A stretch of DNA of 64,000 nt from positions 62,001 to 126,000 of the forward strand of contig WFVD01000015.1 of the NCBI GenBank assembly GCA_015491865.1. The letters run 5' to 3'. The stretch's first letter is position 1, and the number at the start of each line of letters is the position of its first letter. The position numbers and the translations under genes were made by a program. Of this stretch, positions 58,799-64,000 are shown piece after piece. The DNA is from Gammaproteobacteria bacterium (GTDB lineage: Bacteria > Pseudomonadota > Gammaproteobacteria > SZUA-140). The notes below the pieces were generated by a model that saw only the letters and a program-made list of their open reading frames with translations, had not been told where the DNA came from and did not search any database.

Positions 58799-59512
58799 CT
58801 ACTCCTGCGCCGCCTCTTTCATATAATCGGTACTGGTATGACGAACATCCTTCCCTTTGACCAGGTAGACCACATATTCACAGATATTTTTTGAGTGGTC
58901 ACCGATCCTCTCCAGCGCACGTACAGACCAGATGACATCCAGCGATCGCTTGATTGCACGTGGATCTTCCATCATAAAAGTGACCATCTTGCGCATGATG
59001 CCCTCATACTCATGATCGATCACATCGTCCATTTCACACACCTGAACGGCGGCCTCTACATCCATACGGGCAAATGAGTCGAGTGTCTGGTGTAGCATCT
59101 TGACCACACGCTCACCAAGACTCCGAACCTCATAGTACTGACTTTTGGGGCGCTCCATTTCAGAAAGATGAATGCCCATTCGCGCAATCTTCTCTGCCTG
59201 GTCGCCAATGCGCTCAAGATCAGTAATGGTCTTGATGACGGCGATCACCAGGCGTAGATCGCTGGCTGCTGGCTGGCGTCGCGCAAGAATCTGGGTGCAC
59301 TCTTCATCGATCATCACTTCAAAACCGTTTACCTTGCGGTCATTTTCGATCACCTGCTCTGCAAGGCGGCAATCACCTTCGACCAGTGCCTTAACGGCAT
59401 CGGCAATCTGCTGCTCAACCAGCCCACCCATCCTCAAGACCTGATTGCGCACATCCTCAAGCTCTTCATTAAACTGACGTGAAATGTGATGCCCTATATT
59501 CATGTTTTCCAT
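58799..59512 (-). CDS. phoU: Phosphate transport regulator PhoU
   Basis: A 237-residue helical protein with two three-helix PhoU repeats. It couples the Pst transporter to the PhoR/PhoB system. The metal-binding motifs TDLERIGDQAEKIAR and RALERIGDHSKNICEYVV are visible. The ribosome-binding site GAGGT sits inside a 24-bp tandem duplication. ATG 59503 is an alternative start. Confidence 0.97.
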   Translation of the reverse strand: MENMNIGHHISRQFNEELEDVRNQVLRMGGLVEQQIADAVKALVEGDCRLAEQVIENDRKVNGFEVMIDEECTQILARRQPAASDLRLVIAVIKTITDLERIGDQAEKIARMGIHLSEMERPKSQYYEVRSLGERVVKMLHQTLDSFARMDVEAAVQVCEMDDVIDHEYEGIMRKMVTFMMEDPRAIKRSLDVIWSVRALERIGDHSKNICEYVVYLVKGKDVRHTSTDYMKEAAQE

Positions 59513-59560
59513 TTGATGACCTCAATAAGTAACCGCTTGATGACCTCAATAAGTAACCGC
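59513..59560. repeat. Perfect 24-bp tandem duplication at the phoU ribosome-binding site
   Basis: Two adjacent identical copies (59513-59536 and 59537-59560) of a 24-base unit. On the coding strand each carries TTGAGGTCATCAA, so the phoU Shine-Dalgarno is present twice, six and 30 bases before the ATG. Confidence 0.95.
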
Positions 59561-59570
59561 CTGTTACCGG

Positions 59571-60407
59571 CTAGCCATAACGCCCGGTAATATAATCTTC
59601 TGTCCGTTTTTCACGTGGATTGGTAAAGAGTGTATCAGTATCAGAGAACTCGATCTTGTCCCCCATAAACATAAATGCGGTGTAATCGGAAACACGCGCC
59701 GCCTGCTGCATGTTATGTGTCACGATGACAATGGTATATTTCTCTTTCAGCTCATAGATCAGCTCTTCTAGCTTCAGGGTTGAGATCGGGTCTAGCGCAG
59801 ATGCCGGCTCATCGAGCAGCAGAACATTGGGCTCAACGGCGATGGCGCGTGCAATCACCAGGCGCTGCTGCTGACCACCCGACAGCCCCATGCCACTTTC
59901 GTGCAGGCGATCTTTCACTTCATCCCATAATGCGGCACCCTTGAGTGAACGTTCAATCACTTCGTCTAACACTCGGCGATCTTTTATCCCTTGCAGGCGC
60001 AGACCGTAGGCAACGTTCTCATAGATCGATTTAGGAAAGGGGTTTGGCTTCTGAAATACCATCCCGACACGACGGCGCAGATCAACCACATCGACCGCCT
60101 TACCGTAGATGTTCTCACCATCGATATTGACCTCACCCTCAATGCGACAGCCATCAATCAGATCATTCATCCGGTTGAAACAGCGTAGCAAGGTTGATTT
60201 ACCGCAACCACTTGGGCCGATAAAAGCCGTCACGCGATTTTTTGGGATGCGCATATCAACGCCATTGATTGCCTGCTTATCGCCATAGTAGAGTTTAAGC
60301 GAATGAACATTGATCGCTATCTCTTCGTTATCAAGGCTCAGGCCTGCATGACTGCGCCCAAGGGCACTCATGTCGATGGCATGTTTTCTTCCATTGTTGT
60401 CACTCAT
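59571..60407 (-). CDS. pstB: Phosphate ABC transporter ATP-binding protein PstB
   Basis: A 278-residue ATPase of the high-affinity phosphate transporter. Walker [10 protein letters not shown], the ABC signature LSGGQQQRL and Walker [13 protein letters not shown] are present, with H-loop VTHNMQQA. The first 30 residues form a short N-terminal extension. The order pstC-pstA-pstB-phoU is standard. Confidence 0.98.
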   Translation of the reverse strand: MSDNNGRKHAIDMSALGRSHAGLSLDNEEIAINVHSLKLYYGDKQAINGVDMRIPKNRVTAFIGPSGCGKSTLLRCFNRMNDLIDGCRIEGEVNIDGENIYGKAVDVVDLRRRVGMVFQKPNPFPKSIYENVAYGLRLQGIKDRRVLDEVIERSLKGAALWDEVKDRLHESGMGLSGGQQQRLVIARAIAVEPNVLLLDEPASALDPISTLKLEELIYELKEKYTIVIVTHNMQQAARVSDYTAFMFMGDKIEFSDTDTLFTNPREKRTEDYITGRYG

Positions 60408-60457
60408 GATTCAATTACCTGTCTTCCTCTCTTAAACGGGTGTCACTTTAACAGTGA

Positions 60458-62128
60458 CTAGTGTCCTGCCTGATATTTCTGACGCAGACGATTTCGAATA
60501 TGGATCGCGGCCAGATTCAGCACGACAATCACTATCACTAGCAGTAGTGCCGTTGCATACACCAGTGGGCGCGCAGCTTCAACGTTGGGGCTCTGAAAAC
60601 CCACATCATAGATATGAAACCCCAAGTGCATAAATTTACGGTCTAAATGGAGGAACGGAAAGTTACCATCTAGCGGTAGCGAGGGTGCAAGTTTTACCAC
60701 ACCGACCAGCATCAGTGGTGCCACCTCACCAGCGGCACGGGCGATGGCGAGAATGAGCCCCGTCATCAATGCCGGGCTCGCCATCGGAATCACAATGCGC
60801 CAAAGCGTCTCGGCCTTGGTTGCACCCAGTGCCAGGCTCCCTTCACGGACGGCTATCGGTATTCGAGAGAGCCCCTCTTCTGTCGCCACAATCACAACCG
60901 GCAGCGTTAATATTGCCAGTGTCAGTGATGACCAGAGAATACCCGGCGTTCCAAAGGTTGGTGCCGGTGCCGCCTCAGGAAAGAAGAGCGCATCGATATT
61001 GCCCCCTAAAAAATAGACGAAAAAACCGAGACCGAATACACCGTAAACAACAGACGGCACACCGGCGAGATTATTGACCGCGATGCGGATGACGCGTGTC
61101 ACCGGCCCCTGTTTGGCATATTCCCGCAGATAGATTGCCGCAATAACACCAAATGGTGTGACTAGAATCGCCATCAATATCACCATCAGTACAGTGCCAA
61201 AGATAGCCGGGAAGATCCCCCCCTCAGTGTTGGCTTCACGCGGTTCATCACTTAGAAATTCCCATATCTTCGAAAAGTAATGGAGTAACTTGTCACCATA
61301 CCCCATCTCATTGGGGCGGTAGATGCGAACAATTTTTGAAAGCGCAATTTCAACTTCACGCCCTTCAATAGAGCGCACCATCACGGAGTCACGATTGATT
61401 GCGGCGTAAAGATCCGTTAATTTTTTTTGCAGGAGTTCATAGCGCTGCTCTGCTTCAGCGCGCGCTGCTGAGATCGCCTGCTCCTGTGCGGCATCAAATG
61501 TGTTAGACAGCTCCAGCTTGCGCTGTTTCAGGCGTAGCTGTTCAAGCTCATAGTTAATCGCACCGATATCGCTCTTTTCAATCTGTTTAATCTCATCATG
61601 CAGTGCCAGCGAGCGTTCCAGTCGCTGCTTGAGTTCTGTGCGCGCTGCAGCCCCTTCTGCCACAATAGTCCCGGAAGCTTTAACTGACTCTAGAAAGCCG
61701 TAAAAATTGCCCCACTCATAGCGTTCAATCACAATCACCCCTTCCGGGGTTGTGCGATTTTTCACATCAGGTTCAATCACACTACGAAAGTCCATGCCGT
61801 AAAGGTCACGATTACCCACCTTCAGAAGGTGGCGTTCAACATCACCGCGGTGATTTTCAAGTGAGTAACCGGCTTCAATTAAGCGCTCAAGAGGGACCCG
61901 CTCAGTTTCACGTTGCTCACCCATTACACGAACTTCAGTGCCATCACGCTCGGTATAGTCCATCGCGACCACATCGACTGGCCAGAAATAACCGAGGCCA
62001 CGCACCGCTATCAACAGCAACAATCCAAACACCATCACCAGACTGATGCTGACAGCACCGGCACTCACCCAGACCCACGGCGTTCCGCTTCTGAACCAGC
62101 CAACCTTCTTATTATTAACGACAGACAT
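60458..62128 (-). CDS. pstA: Phosphate ABC transporter permease PstA, extended form
   Basis: A 556-residue permease, about 260 residues longer than E. coli PstA. After a first membrane helix (VWVSAGAVSISLVMVFGLLLL) comes a large periplasmic region with a coiled coil (about 165-245, Glu/Lys/Gln-rich). The permease domain starts near residue 305 and carries the EAA-type motif SLALGATKAETLWRIV. The extended form is known in marine and sulfur gammaproteobacteria. It lies 50 bases before pstB. Confidence 0.95.
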   Translation of the reverse strand: MSVVNNKKVGWFRSGTPWVWVSAGAVSISLVMVFGLLLLIAVRGLGYFWPVDVVAMDYTERDGTEVRVMGEQRETERVPLERLIEAGYSLENHRGDVERHLLKVGNRDLYGMDFRSVIEPDVKNRTTPEGVIVIERYEWGNFYGFLESVKASGTIVAEGAAARTELKQRLERSLALHDEIKQIEKSDIGAINYELEQLRLKQRKLELSNTFDAAQEQAISAARAEAEQRYELLQKKLTDLYAAINRDSVMVRSIEGREVEIALSKIVRIYRPNEMGYGDKLLHYFSKIWEFLSDEPREANTEGGIFPAIFGTVLMVILMAILVTPFGVIAAIYLREYAKQGPVTRVIRIAVNNLAGVPSVVYGVFGLGFFVYFLGGNIDALFFPEAAPAPTFGTPGILWSSLTLAILTLPVVIVATEEGLSRIPIAVREGSLALGATKAETLWRIVIPMASPALMTGLILAIARAAGEVAPLMLVGVVKLAPSLPLDGNFPFLHLDRKFMHLGFHIYDVGFQSPNVEAARPLVYATALLLVIVIVVLNLAAIHIRNRLRQKYQAGH

Positions 62129-62151
62129 ATCTTTCTATATCACTCAGTTGG

Positions 62152-64000
62152 TTACAGTGTGCTGTATTTCTTACGCAGGCGTTGACGCACAATCTCTGCG
62201 ATGGTGTTAAAGAAAAAGGTAAACATAAAAAGCACCAGGGCAGCGAGAAAGAGTATTCGATAATGGGTGCTATCGACCTCCGCCTCTGGCATCTCGACCG
62301 AGATGTTGGCCGACAATGTACGCATCCCCTCAAAGATACTGAAATCCATCACAGCGGTGTTTCCCGTCGCCATCAATACAATCATGGTTTCACCCACCGC
62401 ACGCCCCATGCCTATCATCAATGCAGAGAAGATGCCGGGACTTGCAGTCAGTAACACAACACGCACCATCGTCTGCCACGGGGTGGCACCGAGCGCAAGT
62501 GAACCTTGCGATAGATGGCGTGGTACGCCATAGATTGCATCTTCCGCGATTGAAAAAATGGTTGGAATAACGGCAAAGCCCATCGCAAGTCCAACAATGA
62601 TTGAGTTTCGCTGATCAAAGCCAATTCCCAGTTCATCAGACATCCAGTGGCGCATATTGCCATCGAAGAGGAGTGATTCAAGGACTGGGCTTAGCGCAAG
62701 GCTACCCCATCCCACAATGATCACTACTGGGATCAGTAACAGTGCCTCCCACCCTTCCGGAATGGCGTGGCGCAGGCTACGAGGTAGCTGAGACCACCCC
62801 CAGGCGCATAACAGGATGCCTATTGGCATGAGCACCAGTAGACTAAAGGTTCCCGGCAGATGTGTTTCAATCAGGGGTGCTAGCCACAGCCCGGCAAGAA
62901 AACCGAGAATAACGGTCGGCAAAGCCTCCATAATTTCGATGCTCGGCTTAACCACGTTACGCATCCTGGGCGCCATAAAGTAAGCGGTGAACAGTGCCCC
63001 AAGGATGGCTAGTGGTGCAGCGAGTAACATCGCATAAAAGGCTGCTTTTAAGGTGCCAAATGAGAGCGGAACCAGGCTGAGCTTTGGCTCAAAGTCATTG
63101 GATGCAGATGAAGACTGCCAGATATAATCCGGTTCCGGGTAGCTTTCGTACCACACCTTGCCCCATATTGAGTTCCACGAAACCTCAGGGTGATCGTTGT
63201 GAATATGCCACACCTGCAGCACACCGCTGGACTCTTCAGCTATCATCCAGTTGGCTCGTGGCGCCACCACAAGGTGTTTGACCGGTTGTGATGAGAGCTT
63301 ACTCAGCGCGAGGTTCCGCGCCGCAGTTGAGTGGTAGATGCCGACGTTGCCCTGACTATCTGCGACCAGAAACCCTTTGCGATCATATTCTGCCGCAATG
63401 GCAGTGATTGGATTATTGCGGGCCTGTTGCTGGTCAAAACCTCGAATGCGTGTCATCACCTCCTGGTTTCGTTCATTACGAACAGGAAACCACTGGCTCA
63501 GGTAGCCATCATCGTATCCGATGATCAATGAGATGGTGCCGGTCAGAAACTCGACTGCACTGACATTACGCCCATTCTCGCTGATGTTAATCTGGTAGCG
63601 GCGCTGGGGCTCCTCTGCATCACTGATATCAAAATAAGTTAACCTGTTATTTCGCTCTACCACGTAGAGATTTTGCTGATCCTGATCCATCAGGAGTTTT
63701 AAGACCTCGCTGTCGGGTGTGGCCAGTTCACGATTAAACTGTTCCAGCACGGGTTCATCATCGAACATCGACTCTTCCGCAATAAATGCGCTAAACAGTA
63801 ACCGCCCATCTTCTGTCACAGCGGCGACAGCAGTACTCTCTTCACTGCTTTGAAAGGTGATCTGGGTTAGCGCAGCGGCATAAGGGTCGATTTCAAGCGG
63901 GGCTTTCCCCAAAGGGTATTTAATCTGCGGGACAATCCTGCGCCTGTCATTGGGGTAGGTCACACGGTAGGTGTGTCGTAATAACAGCATCTGGCCACTG
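62152..64000 (-). CDS. pstC: Phosphate ABC transporter permease PstC, extended form (partial)
   Basis: The frame stays open to the window edge, so the N-terminus is missing. The first 300 visible residues are not a permease: blocks such as AVAAVTEDGRLLFS, LTYFDISDAE and WMIAEESSGVLQVW look like beta-propeller (WD40-like) repeats, an inference by eye. The permease follows, with IEIMEALPTVILGFLAGLWLA and the EAA motif GSLALGATPWQTMVRVV. It partners PstA, which is also enlarged. Confidence 0.95.
   Translation of the reverse strand, partial: SGQMLLLRHTYRVTYPNDRRRIVPQIKYPLGKAPLEIDPYAAALTQITFQSSEESTAVAAVTEDGRLLFSAFIAEESMFDDEPVLEQFNRELATPDSEVLKLLMDQDQQNLYVVERNNRLTYFDISDAEEPQRRYQINISENGRNVSAVEFLTGTISLIIGYDDGYLSQWFPVRNERNQEVMTRIRGFDQQQARNNPITAIAAEYDRKGFLVADSQGNVGIYHSTAARNLALSKLSSQPVKHLVVAPRANWMIAEESSGVLQVWHIHNDHPEVSWNSIWGKVWYESYPEPDYIWQSSSASNDFEPKLSLVPLSFGTLKAAFYAMLLAAPLAILGALFTAYFMAPRMRNVVKPSIEIMEALPTVILGFLAGLWLAPLIETHLPGTFSLLVLMPIGILLCAWGWSQLPRSLRHAIPEGWEALLLIPVVIIVGWGSLALSPVLESLLFDGNMRHWMSDELGIGFDQRNSIIVGLAMGFAVIPTIFSIAEDAIYGVPRHLSQGSLALGATPWQTMVRVVLLTASPGIFSALMIGMGRAVGETMIVLMATGNTAVMDFSIFEGMRTLSANISVEMPEAEVDSTHYRILFLAALVLFMFTFFFNTIAEIVRQRLRKKYSTL

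Overview
The window is chromosomal DNA from a gammaproteobacterium with moderate GC content. The evidence is gene order and family: surE-pcm-nlpD, pepA divergent from lptFG, rpsF-priB-rpsR-rplI-dnaB-alr-radA, yceD-rpmF-plsX-fabHDG-acpP-fabF, holB-pilZ, and pstCAB-phoU with the long-extension PstA/PstC found in marine and sulfur-oxidising gammaproteobacteria. The species cannot be named from the sequence. No rRNA, tRNA, CRISPR array, transposase, integrase or prophage gene was seen. Genes are tightly packed and no gene-free stretch exceeds 300 bases.

Layout. 1-11835: most of a nuo operon (end of nuoD, then nuoE to nuoN) for respiratory complex I. 11979-14739: surE, pcm, a YqaA-type VTT membrane protein and nlpD, without rpoS behind it. 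14761-20331 (minus): pepA, holC, a small coiled-coil protein, valS and a DUF2914 protein. 20550-22783: lptF-lptG for LPS export. 22806-24639: a small flagellin-fold-like protein, a Cys-rich CWC protein and an exported MsrB/MsrA pair. 24818-27741: a VTT membrane domain fused to a flavin disulfide reductase, plus a DUF547 protein. 27870-31058: a two-domain putA. 31191-32940: rubredoxin and rubrerythrin divergent from oxyR, an H2O2-response module. 33201-39821: ribosomal proteins, priB, dnaB, alr and radA. 39879-41650: a TetR regulator with a clear operator, facing an unrecognised protein. 41756-45136: an inner-membrane protein, a DsbB/DsbA-like pair, efpL, a YajD-type HNH protein and a truncated haemoglobin. 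45285-57988 (minus): the fatty-acid synthesis supercluster running yceD to tatD. 58161-64000: maf, then phoU-pstB-pstA-pstC on the minus strand.

How the genes work together. Most are housekeeping genes for respiration, lipid and LPS synthesis, translation, replication and phosphate uptake. The accessory content is mainly redox defence: OxyR/rubrerythrin/rubredoxin, exported MsrA/MsrB, the VTT-disulfide reductase fusion and a Dsb pair. I found no convincing new defence or mobile system. The best candidates for new biology are the unknown helical protein at 40697 with its palindrome-rich upstream region, the VTT-reductase/DUF547 pair, a shared promoter-like element upstream of valS and tatD, apparently leaderless promoters at yceD and oxyR, and a perfect 24-bp tandem duplication covering the phoU ribosome-binding site.
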